Source: Eudoraea sp.
Lineage (GTDB): Bacteria > Bacteroidota > Bacteroidia > Flavobacteriales > Flavobacteriaceae
Direction: 5' to 3'
NCBI GenBank assembly: GCA_013041785.1
Contig: JABDRK010000113.1
Coordinates: 1-9,304 of the forward strand
DNA length: 9,304 nucleotides
The notes under the pieces are model-generated. The model saw nothing but the letters and a program-made list of their open reading frames with translations. It ran no database searches and was not told where the DNA came from. Every line of letters starts with the position of its first letter. Positions within the stretch are counted from its first letter, which is position 1. Of this stretch, positions 1 to 5,598 are shown in pieces. Made by a program: the position numbers and the translations under genes.

Positions 1-1
1 T

Positions 2-955
2 AATGTAGAAGGGATTGTTCCTGAATTTCTCACCATGCTAAGAGGGGTTATTGATTCCCCGGATATTCCGCTAAACGTATCCCGCTCTTACCTGCAGGCC
101 GACAGTGCGGTGAAAAAGATCTCTTCCTATATCACGAGGAAGGTTGCTGATAAATTAAATTCCCTCTTCAAAAACAACAGGGAAGACTTTGAAAAGAAAT
201 GGAATGATATCAAGATCGTCATTGAATACGGTATGCTTTCCGAAGAGAAGTTCTTTGAAAAGGCTGAGAAATTTGCCCTCTACCCTACCGTAGATGGTGA
301 TTTTTACACGTTTGAGGAGTTAAAAAATAAAATCAAGGAACAGCAAACCGACAAGGATGATAAACTTGTAATCCTCTATGCTTCAGACACTGAAGCACAG
401 CACAGCTATATCGAAGCGGCCAAGGGGAAGGGCTATGAAGTTTTACTGATGGATTCACCAATTGTAGGTCACCTTATGCAAAAAATGGAGACCAGCAAGG
501 AAAAACTATCCTTCGCCCGGGTGGATGCAGATCATTTGGATAACCTTATCAAAAAAGAAGATACCCAAATCAGTAAACTCTCGGATGAGGAAAAGGAAAA
601 GCTCAAAACCAACATTGAGGAAGTAATTACGGATAAGGGTTTTGTGGTGCAAATGGAGTCTCTGGACAGCGAGGCAGCACCTTTTATCATTACCGAACCG
701 GAATTTATGCGCAGGATGAAAGAAATGCAGCAAACCGGAGGCGGGATGTTTGGCATGGGTAATATGCCCGACATGTACAACCTTGTGGTCAACGCCAACC
801 ATCCGCTGGTTAGCGAAATCCTGAATACCAAAACGGCAAAAAAACGAGAGCGATTGATTAATCAGTCCTTAGATTTAGCACGCCTGTCCAAAGGACTCCT
901 GAAAGGGGAAGAATTGACCAAGTTCATCCAACGGAGTTACGATATGGTGAAATAA
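2..955 (+). CDS. htpG: Molecular chaperone HtpG (Hsp90 family), C-terminal half, 5' end outside the window
   Basis: ATP-dependent cytosolic Hsp90 chaperone. The reading frame is open to the left edge and its first visible codons (NVEGIVPEF) are Hsp90 middle-domain sequence, so the first ATG at 35 is internal. The 317 visible residues are about half of the usual 620-630; the N-terminal ATPase domain is missing because of the window edge. The segment IPLNVSRSYLQ carries the middle-domain arginine (fragment residue 28) that corresponds to the catalytic Arg of yeast Hsp82 (R380). The C-terminal dimerisation domain includes a Met/Gly-rich patch (GGGMFGMGNMPD, near fragment residue 250) followed by NLVVNANHPL, where other HtpG proteins have an exposed hydrophobic client-contact helix. 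A strong terminator follows, so this is the end of its transcript. Family identification is firm. Confidence 0.97.
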   Translation, partial: NVEGIVPEFLTMLRGVIDSPDIPLNVSRSYLQADSAVKKISSYITRKVADKLNSLFKNNREDFEKKWNDIKIVIEYGMLSEEKFFEKAEKFALYPTVDGDFYTFEELKNKIKEQQTDKDDKLVILYASDTEAQHSYIEAAKGKGYEVLLMDSPIVGHLMQKMETSKEKLSFARVDADHLDNLIKKEDTQISKLSDEEKEKLKTNIEEVITDKGFVVQMESLDSEAAPFIITEPEFMRRMKEMQQTGGGMFGMGNMPDMYNLVVNANHPLVSEILNTKTAKKRERLINQSLDLARLSKGLLKGEELTKFIQRSYDMVK

Positions 956-974
956 TCACAGGATATTCCTGATC

Positions 975-1004
975 AAAGGCTGCTATTCCAAGCAGCCTTT
1001 TTTT
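975..1004 (+). terminator. Intrinsic terminator of htpG
   Basis: AAAGGCTGCT and AGCAGCCTTT form a perfect 10-bp stem around the 6-nt loop ATTCCA, and the T-run continues to 1004. It starts 19 nt after the htpG stop codon and separates htpG from the DoxX-like gene. Confidence 0.92.
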
Positions 1005-1015
1005 ATATTTAGGAT

Positions 1016-1375
1016 ATGAACTATCCCTGGCACTATTATTTAATGGCCATTTTTTATATCGTTGCGGGTACAGGCCATTTTATTAAACCCAAATGGTATC
1101 TCCGGGTCATGCCACCGCATTACCCCTCACCCGGGAAACTGGTAATGCTGACCGGAATATTGGAAATTGGCCTTGGTGCCTTGCTGTTCTTCCCCGCGTT
1201 GAAGAATTGGGGACTTTATGGCATTATGGGGATGCTGGTTCTTTTTCTATCGGTTCATACGCATATGCTCAAATCAAAAGAAGCCGCTGCAGGAATTCCC
1301 CGATGGATTCTGATCTTAAGGCTTCCCTTACAATTTGTGCTTATGTACTGGGCATATAGCTACTTAACGCTTTAA
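1016..1375 (+). CDS. DoxX-like small integral membrane protein
   Basis: Protein of 119 residues that is almost entirely hydrophobic. About four membrane helices can be drawn, near residues 5-22, 40-60, 64-82 and 96-116. The opening (YLMAIFYIVAGTGHFIKP) and the later LTGILEIGLGALLF match the layout of DoxX/MauE-like four-helix proteins; the GHF...P and E in helix 2 are typical. The family is inner-membrane and is linked in some bacteria to redox or quinone metabolism, but no reaction can be assigned here. The start lies only 12 nt after the htpG terminator T-run. A TATATTTA (1004-1011) resembles the Bacteroidota -7 element and would give an almost leaderless mRNA; AGGA at 1011-1014 is too close to serve as a normal ribosome site. 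The HAD-like gene follows after 14 nt, so the two are probably co-transcribed. Confidence 0.85.
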   Translation: MNYPWHYYLMAIFYIVAGTGHFIKPKWYLRVMPPHYPSPGKLVMLTGILEIGLGALLFFPALKNWGLYGIMGMLVLFLSVHTHMLKSKEAAAGIPRWILILRLPLQFVLMYWAYSYLTL

Positions 1376-1389
1376 TCGAGATCCAATCC

Positions 1390-1770
1390 ATGAAAACAAT
1401 ACTCGTAGACGCCTGGAACACTTTTATTACCGAATCCGGTATTGACCCTGAAATAATGGCTCTTTTGGACCGTTTTCCCAACCCCAAGATTATCGTTACC
1501 AATGCCAACGAAGAAGAACAGGCAGCCTTTGGCATGGTTAATTTACCCTATCCCCTGTACTCAATGAGTCATCATCCTGACAAGACAGACCCATATTACT
1601 TCGAATGTCTATTAAAAGCCTATGAACTTAAGGCTGAAGATACCGTCTATTTTGAACACAATGCAGATGCGGTGGCAAGTGCAGCCGCAGTAGGCATAAA
1701 GACTCATTGGTACGACAAAGACCTGCGTGACCATAAAAAATTGCAGGAATTCCTGGAACGTTCAATGTAG
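1390..1770 (+). CDS. Small HAD-superfamily-like protein with variant catalytic motif
   Basis: A 126-residue, cap-less HAD-type fold is suggested by four motifs in order. Motif I is VDAWNT (D7, T11), motif II is IIVTNAN (T37, N38), motif III is K65 in PDKTDP, and motif IV is YFEHNADAVASAAAVGI (87-103). The nucleophile Asp is kept, but the second motif-I acid (general acid/base in phosphatases) is Trp, as in the DxY/DxW forms of dehalogenase-like or non-phosphatase HADs. Motif IV has E-H-N in place of the usual acidic pair. It is shorter than typical HAD hydrolases (about 200 residues or more). It could be a hydrolase of altered chemistry or a binding protein; the substrate is unknown. It probably shares a transcript with the DoxX-like gene 14 nt upstream. 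Its last 9 bases overlap the 3' end of the convergent anti-sigma gene. Confidence 0.75.
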   Translation: MKTILVDAWNTFITESGIDPEIMALLDRFPNPKIIVTNANEEEQAAFGMVNLPYPLYSMSHHPDKTDPYYFECLLKAYELKAEDTVYFEHNADAVASAAAVGIKTHWYDKDLRDHKKLQEFLERSM

Positions 1771-2199
1771 CTTGAAACGATGATCAAAGCGACGCTTCAT
1801 AACAAAAAGCTGCACACATACAAAGAGTGCAAAAGCCCCCAAACTGTAAAGCGAGGTGTAATTGAGTGAAGGGAATTTAATCCCTTCCCAAGCGGTACTG
1901 ATACTAAAATAGTCATTTAGAGCTGGGATCCAGCTTAATTCAAATGAAGTACCCGTGACTACAGTCCACCCCAATAACCCAAATGTAATGGTTGCGATCA
2001 CGATCCATGTTGTCCGCGATATCAGGGGTTGATAGGCCACAGTAGTTTGCTGTGCCTGACGCGATTCTATGGACAACATTACTTTATCAGTAAAATCAGC
2101 AGCAGGGGATTCCAGGGTGGCTTCCTTCATGGCCTTATCTACAAATCGTTCCCAATTTTTGTCTTCACTTTTTTCCATACATTGAAATTGTTTGTTCAT
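1762..2199 (-). CDS. Probable anti-sigma factor (two-TM membrane protein) partnering the adjacent ECF sigma factor
   Basis: Protein of 145 residues with a soluble N-terminal part (1-60), a membrane helix near 64-83, an intervening segment of about 33 residues and a second helix near 117-134, ending in a basic tail (KRRFDHRFKLH). The segment ESPAADFTDKVMLSIE (30-45) resembles the conserved pre-membrane stretch of Bacteroidota proteins encoded just after ECF sigma genes. The zinc-type HxxxCxxC anti-sigma motif is absent, so assignment as an anti-sigma factor rests on position and topology. The gene overlaps the sigma gene: by 35 nt from the first ATG, or by 14 nt from the in-frame ATG at residue 8 (2178). 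The second start gives a tighter coupling and cannot be excluded; neither has a clear Shine-Dalgarno site. The stop codon lies inside the end of the HAD gene on the other strand. Confidence 0.72.
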   Translation of the reverse strand: MNKQFQCMEKSEDKNWERFVDKAMKEATLESPAADFTDKVMLSIESRQAQQTTVAYQPLISRTTWIVIATITFGLLGWTVVTGTSFELSWIPALNDYFSISTAWEGIKFPSLNYTSLYSLGAFALFVCVQLFVMKRRFDHRFKLH

Positions 2200-2758
2200 C
2201 CATCATTTTTCCCAAAATGCCGGCCAAACGTTTACGGCTCCTGTGCAATCTGACTTTAACAGTATTCAGGGAAAGGTCCAGGATCCCTGAAATTTCTTTT
2301 AAAGAAAAAGTTTCAAAATAAAAGAGGGTTAATAACACCCCATCGTCACCAGGTAATCGTGCCAATGCCCGGTTAATTATTTGCCGCTTTTCCTGTGCTT
2401 CTAATATATCCCACTCCTCTTCCGAAGCGGTGATGCGATCGTGGTCCTGCCACTCCCATGAATCGGTTTGAGGCCTTCTTTTATTCTTTTTCACATAATC
2501 CAGACACTTGTGGTAAGCTATCTTATAGACCCAGGTCGATAGTTTAGCTTCGCCCTTAAAACCGTTTATGGATTGAAGGGCTTTAATAAAGGTATCCTGT
2601 GCAATTTCCTCAGCATCCTCCTTATTTCTCAACACGCGCATAGCCAGGGTATAGACCATATGCTTATAGCGATCAATAAACGCCTTAAACGCGATACGGT
2701 CGCCCTGCACAAGCCCTGTTATAAGCTGTTGGTCTGAAAAATGGCTCATTTGACTCAT
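2165..2758 (-). CDS. ECF-type RNA polymerase sigma factor (sigma-70 family)
   Basis: Redirects RNA polymerase to a small stress or envelope regulon. Region 2 spans about residues 24-90: FKAFIDRYKHMVYTLAMRVL, then the helix with EDAEEIAQDTFIKA, then STWVYKIAYHKCLDYVKK (the -10 recognition part). Region 4 spans about 125-178: LARLPGDDGVLLTLFYFE, then LKEISGILDLSLNTVKVRLHRSR, a helix-turn-helix for the -35 element. A variable linker rich in acidic residues (96-122) replaces region 3, as expected for ECF factors. Length (197) is normal. Two in-frame ATGs three codons apart arise from a tandem duplication; the inner one (2749) fits the predicted ECF promoter better. The gene overlaps the downstream probable anti-sigma gene, and the promoter region suggests autoregulation. 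Confidence 0.95.
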   Translation of the reverse strand: MSQMSHFSDQQLITGLVQGDRIAFKAFIDRYKHMVYTLAMRVLRNKEDAEEIAQDTFIKALQSINGFKGEAKLSTWVYKIAYHKCLDYVKKNKRRPQTDSWEWQDHDRITASEEEWDILEAQEKRQIINRALARLPGDDGVLLTLFYFETFSLKEISGILDLSLNTVKVRLHRSRKRLAGILGKMMDEQTISMYGKK

Positions 2759-2762
2759 TTGA
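2745..2762. repeat. 9-bp tandem duplication covering the sigma factor start codon
   Basis: CTCATTTGA occurs twice head to tail (2745-2753 and 2754-2762). On the coding strand each copy contains one ATG, so the duplication creates two in-frame starts, MSQMSH. The distal copy borders the predicted -10 element CGTC. Confidence 0.9.
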
Positions 2763-2787
2763 CGCCCACAAGGCCTTCCAGGTTACA
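2761..2787 (-). promoter_or_regulatory. Candidate ECF promoter for the sigma factor operon (autoregulation)
   Basis: Reading leftward, TGTAACC (2787-2781) is followed by 16 nt and CGTC (2764-2761). This matches the general ECF pattern of an AAC-containing -35 and a CGTC -10, for example the B. subtilis SigM/SigX type. Transcription would begin near 2752-2755, downstream of the first ATG at 2758 and just ahead of the second ATG at 2749, giving an almost leaderless sigma mRNA. The call is by pattern only, strengthened by the mirror-image promoter on the other strand. Confidence 0.6.
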
Positions 2788-2820
2788 GGGTTTGCAAAAA
2801 AATATGGAAACCGTGTAACC
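2781..2820. repeat. Inverted repeat in the divergent sigma / DUF6249-like promoter region
   Basis: GGTTACAGGGTTT (2781-2793) and AAACCGTGTAACC (2808-2820) pair at 12 of 13 positions around a 14-nt AT-rich centre. Each outer end contains TGTAACC pointing outward, which is the proposed -35 element of a divergent ECF promoter. Confidence 0.9.
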
Positions 2821-2840
2821 TTTTTCTAAAAAAGGAGGTC
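2814..2840 (+). promoter_or_regulatory. Candidate ECF promoter for the DUF6249-like gene
   Basis: TGTAACC (2814-2820), a 16-nt spacer and GGTC (2837-2840) mirror the leftward promoter with identical spacing; only the first -10 base differs (G for C). The start point would be near 2847, leaving a leader of about 36 nt before the ATG at 2884. Confidence 0.55.
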
Positions 2841-2883
2841 TTACGGAGTGAAAACCAATGTATAATTTAAAAAGAAAAACAAC

Positions 2884-3234
2884 ATGGGAGGAGAAATAAT
2901 AATTGTAGCCTTAATATTTGGAGCCATCTTTGGCGTATTCTATCTGTACTTTTCAACCCGCAATAAAGAACGGCTGGCACTTATTGAAAAAGGAGCCGAC
3001 GCCAGTATCTTTTTCTCGGGCAAGAATCGAAGAAGTGCACCCTTTTGGAAGGTTTTGATCTTAAACCTGTCCCTGATCCTTATAAGTATCGGAATTGCCG
3101 TTTTCATGGCTTCTATGCTTGTAATAATGGGGGTCGACGAAGAGGTAGCTTATCCGGGAACCATATTCCTGATGGCAGGAATTGGCCTATTTGTGGGCTT
3201 TAACCTGACCAAGAAATTAGAAAAAGAAGAATAA
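2884..3234 (+). CDS. Small membrane protein, DUF6249-like, probable target of the ECF sigma factor
   Basis: Protein of 116 residues with three predicted membrane helices (about 5-23, 55-82 and 90-108). Between helices 1 and 2 lies a cytosolic-looking loop with RNKERLALIEKGADASIF (26-43), the hallmark stretch of small Bacteroidota membrane proteins that I place, from memory, in DUF6249. The C-terminus is charged (KKLEKEE). Function is unknown. It is divergent from an ECF sigma / probable anti-sigma pair and sits behind a promoter that mirrors the sigma gene's own, so a role in the same envelope response is likely by inference. The ATG follows an A-rich leader, as is usual in this phylum, and a terminator follows 23 nt after the stop, making it a single-gene unit. 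Confidence 0.78.
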   Translation: MGGEIIIVALIFGAIFGVFYLYFSTRNKERLALIEKGADASIFFSGKNRRSAPFWKVLILNLSLILISIGIAVFMASMLVIMGVDEEVAYPGTIFLMAGIGLFVGFNLTKKLEKEE

Positions 3235-3257
3235 TCTTCATATCAAAAAAGATCAGG

Positions 3258-3287
3258 AACCGTTGCCCCAATAGGCAGCGGTTTTTT
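3258..3287 (+). terminator. Intrinsic terminator after the DUF6249-like gene
   Basis: AACCGTTGCC pairs with GGCAGCGGTT (one G-U pair) around the loop CCAATA, followed by a six-T run ending at 3287. The MOSC gene ATG is only 11 nt further on. Confidence 0.9.
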
Positions 3288-3298
3288 ACTTTTATTAA

Positions 3299-3931
3299 AT
3301 GCATGTAATAGCTGCCAACATCGCCCAACCTGCCTTAATTGAATGGAAAGGCAAAAAAGAATACACGGGAATCTACAAAGCAGCTGTGGATAAGGCAATT
3401 TTTCTGGGAAAAGAAGGGGTCAGCGGGGATGCTGTAGCCGATCGCCGTGTTCACGGGGGTGTTGACAAAGCCTGTTACCTCTTTTCTGCCGACCACTATG
3501 ACTTTTGGAAAGCTCAGTATCCCCTTTTGGACTGGGACTGGGGAATGTTCGGGGAGAATCTGAGTATTTCCGGTATGGATGAGTCGAAAATCCGCATTGG
3601 GGACATCTTTCAAATTGGGGAAGCCCTGGTAGAGGTGTCACAACCCAGGGAGCCCTGCTACAAACTGGGTATTAAATTTGGTGATCAGAAAGTAATATCG
3701 CAATTTATAGACCACGGGTATCCCGGAGTTTATGTCCGGGTCCTCGAAGAGGGAAAGGTGTGTAAAGGGGATGAGCTGATTTTAAAAATACAATCCGATA
3801 GCAGTCTTACGGTAAAAGATTTTTTTGATTTTCTCTATGCCCGTGAAAAGGATCCAAAACTTCTGGAATTAATTCTCAACACCCCTGCACTGCCCGAAAA
3901 GAAGAAAAACAAGCTTAAGCGATACCTATAA
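3299..3931 (+). CDS. MOSC domain protein, YiiM-like (MOSC plus 3-alpha domain)
   Basis: MOSC domains bind the molybdenum cofactor or carry sulfur on a conserved Cys; YiiM of E. coli belongs to the systems that detoxify N-hydroxylated bases. The domain covers about residues 25-165. Visible hallmarks are the GDAVADRRVHGGVDKA stretch (43-58), FGENL (84-88), IGDIFQIG (100-107) and the sulfur-carrier motif QPREPCYKLG with C120. Residues 168-210 (TVKDFFDFLY..., ending in NTPALPEKKKNKLKRYL) match the short C-terminal 3-alpha domain of YiiM-type proteins. Length (210) is close to YiiM (224). The gene stands alone between two terminators. The leader is only 11 nt after the upstream T-run, and I could not find a convincing promoter; read-through or a promoter inside the hairpin region is possible. 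Confidence 0.9.
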   Translation: MHVIAANIAQPALIEWKGKKEYTGIYKAAVDKAIFLGKEGVSGDAVADRRVHGGVDKACYLFSADHYDFWKAQYPLLDWDWGMFGENLSISGMDESKIRIGDIFQIGEALVEVSQPREPCYKLGIKFGDQKVISQFIDHGYPGVYVRVLEEGKVCKGDELILKIQSDSSLTVKDFFDFLYAREKDPKLLELILNTPALPEKKKNKLKRYL

Positions 3932-3934
3932 AAA

Positions 3935-3963
3935 AAGGGGCTAATAAAAGCCCCTTAATTTTT
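3935..3963. terminator. Bidirectional terminator between the MOSC gene and the secreted 121-residue protein gene
   Basis: AAGGGGCT (3935-3942) and AGCCCCTT (3949-3956) form an 8-bp stem with loop AATAAA. TTTTT at 3959-3963 serves the rightward gene; the A-run at 3930-3936 gives a seven-T tail for the leftward gene. Confidence 0.88.
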
Positions 3964-3976
3964 CTGGTTTTAGCGA

Positions 3977-4342
3977 TTACTTCACTTCTAAATTTTCTTT
4001 GTATGTACCTTCACTGTCTTTTATAACCACTGTGTAATTGTCTTCGTAGGCTTTTTCAAAGTTGAATGCTTTTTGAATAACAAGTTCTCCTTTGATGACT
4101 TCACCGAATACCAAGCGATAATTGCTGTCATACACCCTGATTTTAACTTTCTCAAGATCAAGGTTTAACAGGTTCATGTAAAGTACATCTCCTTTCTTTT
4201 TAAAGACAGGTCGCGTAGTCTCTTTTTTTGTGAGACGTTCTACCTCAGAAACTTTAGTACCGTTTCTGTTTTCATTGGCCAGGCCTGTTGCTGCAACAAA
4301 CATAAAGGCCAGAACTGTGGTTGTTCTTACAATTGCTTTCAT
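3977..4342 (-). CDS. Secreted small protein of unknown function
   Basis: Protein of 121 residues with a classical signal peptide (about 1-22: KAIVRTTTVLAFMFVAATGLA, cleavage likely near A22/N23). The mature part is charged at first (residues 23-50, rich in K, E, T, R). It then turns into alternating beta-type segments: VLYMNLLNLDLEKVKIRVYDS, RLVFGEVIKGELVIQKAFNF and NYTVVIKDSEGTYKENLEV. This pattern resembles a small Ig-like or C-terminal-sorting-type beta sandwich seen in short exported Bacteroidota proteins, but it is not a clear T9SS sorting domain. No catalytic residues or cysteines are apparent. A 37-residue membrane micro-protein gene lies 44 nt upstream on the same strand, probably in one transcript. 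I cannot assign a function. Confidence 0.75.
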   Translation of the reverse strand: MKAIVRTTTVLAFMFVAATGLANENRNGTKVSEVERLTKKETTRPVFKKKGDVLYMNLLNLDLEKVKIRVYDSNYRLVFGEVIKGELVIQKAFNFEKAYEDNYTVVIKDSEGTYKENLEVK

Positions 4343-4386
4343 AATACTTCGTTTTTTGATTTATTGATTTTTTTTTTGATTTCAGA

Positions 4387-4500
4387 TTATAATGCAAATA
4401 CGATGATAGCGGAAACAAGTGCTATTGTTATTGCATTCAGAGAAACATAAAGGATGAGTCCTTGATTCTCCGGGCTTTGTTTTCTCAATTGTTTAATCAT
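4387..4500 (-). CDS. Membrane micro-protein, 37 residues
   Basis: ATG at 4500 opens a 37-codon frame ending in TAA. The product begins MIKQLRKQSPENQGLILYV and continues into an unbroken hydrophobic stretch (about residues 14-37, ending IIVFAL). That is a basic, polar N-terminus followed by one membrane helix, in an N-in orientation by the positive-inside rule. AGAAG sits 3-7 nt before the ATG, a weak ribosome site. The gene shares strand with the secreted 121-residue protein 44 nt downstream, and the intervening leader is A-rich, as is normal before Bacteroidota genes. The protein-like composition and the lone helix argue for a real gene, but its short length and lack of a recognised family keep confidence moderate. 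Confidence 0.55.
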   Translation of the reverse strand: MIKQLRKQSPENQGLILYVSLNAITIALVSAIIVFAL

Positions 4501-4548
4501 AGCTTCTGTTTTAATTGTTTCTTAAACAGCTAATTTCAAATTACAGTA

Positions 4549-4576
4549 CAAACATCGCTCGGAAATCACTACCCAA
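4549..4576 (-). promoter_or_regulatory. Candidate Bacteroidota promoter for the micro-protein / secreted protein unit
   Basis: Reading leftward, TTG (4576-4574), a 17-nt spacer and GATGTTTG (4556-4549) approach the TTG / TAnnTTTG consensus, with one mismatch in the -7 element. The leader would be about 40 nt. A second, overlapping candidate is TAATTTG near 4539-4545, one base short of consensus. Confidence 0.3.
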
Positions 4577-4624
4577 CTACATGTGGATTTTCCAATTTCT
4601 GTATTATTTTACCTTAAAAAAAAG

Positions 4625-4680
4625 TTAACTTAGCCCTATAGGTTAATATAGCACATATTCTTGTTAATTTTGCAAACAAG
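4625..4680. promoter_or_regulatory. Promoter region with two dyads upstream of the AraC-family regulator gene
   Basis: TAATTTTG (4665-4672) is an exact Bacteroidota -7 element for the rightward araC-type/alkB-like unit, with a leader of about 47 nt; no clear -33 TTG is present. Two dyads surround it. TTAACnTA-N6-TAnGTTAA (4625-4646) lies at the -33 position. CTTGTT (4660-4665) and AACAAG (4675-4680) flank the -7 element. These are plausible operators for the regulator itself or for another protein. Confidence 0.5.
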
Positions 4681-4725
4681 TGTGAATTGGAGGTTGGGTA
4701 ATTTTACCTTATCAATCAGAAAGAA

Positions 4726-5598
4726 ATGAAACAGTACAAACCTGCATTTGAAGCTATAGAGCCCAGTTTTGGTCATTCGTACACCTACCAAAAATTTGAT
4801 TCGGCCAAAAACAATAAGGACAATTATTGGCACTACCATCCTGAAATTGAACTGGTTTATATAAACGGGGGTGCCGGAAAACGACAAATAGGCAGCCATG
4901 TTTCCTGCTACACAGACGGAGACCTTATCCTTATTGGCAGTAATCTGCCACACTGTGGCTTTACAGACAAGTTTACCGGAAACAAGAGCGAAACGGTTAT
5001 TCAGATGAAAAAAGATTTCCTGGGAAATGACTTTTTCAGTATCCCGGAAATGAAAAGAATCCAGTCCTTATTTGAGATTGCCAAGAGCGGAATCGCATTC
5101 CACGGGGAAACTAAAGACCTGGTCGGGGAAAAAATGGAAGCCATGGAAGGAAAATCTGATTTTCGAGGCCTGCTATCTATCCTCAGTATCTTAAACGACC
5201 TCAGCCATTCCAAGGAGATGAAGCTGCTCAATGCAGAGGGCTTTTACATGGAAACCGAGATCAAGGATAATGACCGCATCAATTTGATCTTCAACTATGT
5301 AAAATCCAATTTTAAGGAAGACATCCCCTTAAAAACCATCGCAGATCTGTCTAGTATGACCATTCCTTCTTTTTGCCGGTATTTCAAGAAAATTACAAAT
5401 AAAACCTTTGTCCAATTTGTAAATGAATACCGGCTGGTACACGCTTCCAAACTGCTGGCAGAACAACCGCTGAGCATAAGCGATGTTTGTTTTGAAAGCG
5501 GATTCAACAATTTTTCCCATTTTAATAAATCCTTCAAGGCTTTTACCGGACAAAGCCCTTCTGAATACCGGAATAGTCTCAAAAAAGTATTACAGTAA
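4726..5598 (+). CDS. AraC-family transcriptional regulator with N-terminal cupin sensor
   Basis: Cytosolic DNA-binding regulator of 290 residues. The N-terminal cupin (about 15-95) shows WHYHPEIELVYINGG (35-49; H36, H38, E42), GDLILIGSNLPHCGF (65-79; H76) and the GKRQIGSH turn, the pattern of sugar- or small-ligand-sensing AraC proteins common in Bacteroidota. A helical linker follows (about 105-180). The C-terminal double helix-turn-helix covers about 185-287: IPLKTIADLSSMTIPSFCRYFKK for the first, ISDVCFESGFNNFSHFNKSFKAFTGQSPSEYR for the second, with the classic GFxxxSHFxxxFKxxxGxSPxxYR signature. The stop codon overlaps the ATG of the AlkB-like gene by one base (TAATG), so the two are translationally coupled. 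The ligand is unknown; the partner suggests a link to DNA or RNA alkylation repair, by inference only. Confidence 0.93.
   Translation: MKQYKPAFEAIEPSFGHSYTYQKFDSAKNNKDNYWHYHPEIELVYINGGAGKRQIGSHVSCYTDGDLILIGSNLPHCGFTDKFTGNKSETVIQMKKDFLGNDFFSIPEMKRIQSLFEIAKSGIAFHGETKDLVGEKMEAMEGKSDFRGLLSILSILNDLSHSKEMKLLNAEGFYMETEIKDNDRINLIFNYVKSNFKEDIPLKTIADLSSMTIPSFCRYFKKITNKTFVQFVNEYRLVHASKLLAEQPLSISDVCFESGFNNFSHFNKSFKAFTGQSPSEYRNSLKKVLQ

Noticed and set aside
506..831. Two overlapping antisense frames inside htpG.
   Set aside because: They are shadows of a strongly conserved coding frame, with no promoter or ribosome site and no recognisable product.
2831..2899. AAGGAGGT (2832-2839) is a perfect anti-Shine-Dalgarno match, 8 nt before a GTG that opens a five-codon frame and 18 nt before an ATG opening a 13-codon frame overlapping the DUF6249-like gene.
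   Set aside because: The predicted ECF start point near 2847 would leave the site outside the transcript, the peptides are minimal, and the segment is better explained as the promoter spacer and -10 box. It would deserve attention only if a start upstream of 2830 were found.
4343..4386. A-rich segment with repeated ATCAA(A)n units before the secreted protein gene (coding strand).
   Set aside because: A-rich leaders are normal translation enhancers in Bacteroidota; no array or mobile-element structure is present.
4636..4953. Leftward 105-codon frame overlapping the regulator start and its promoter.
   Set aside because: It lies mostly antisense to the cupin coding region and has no initiation signals; composition follows the opposite frame.
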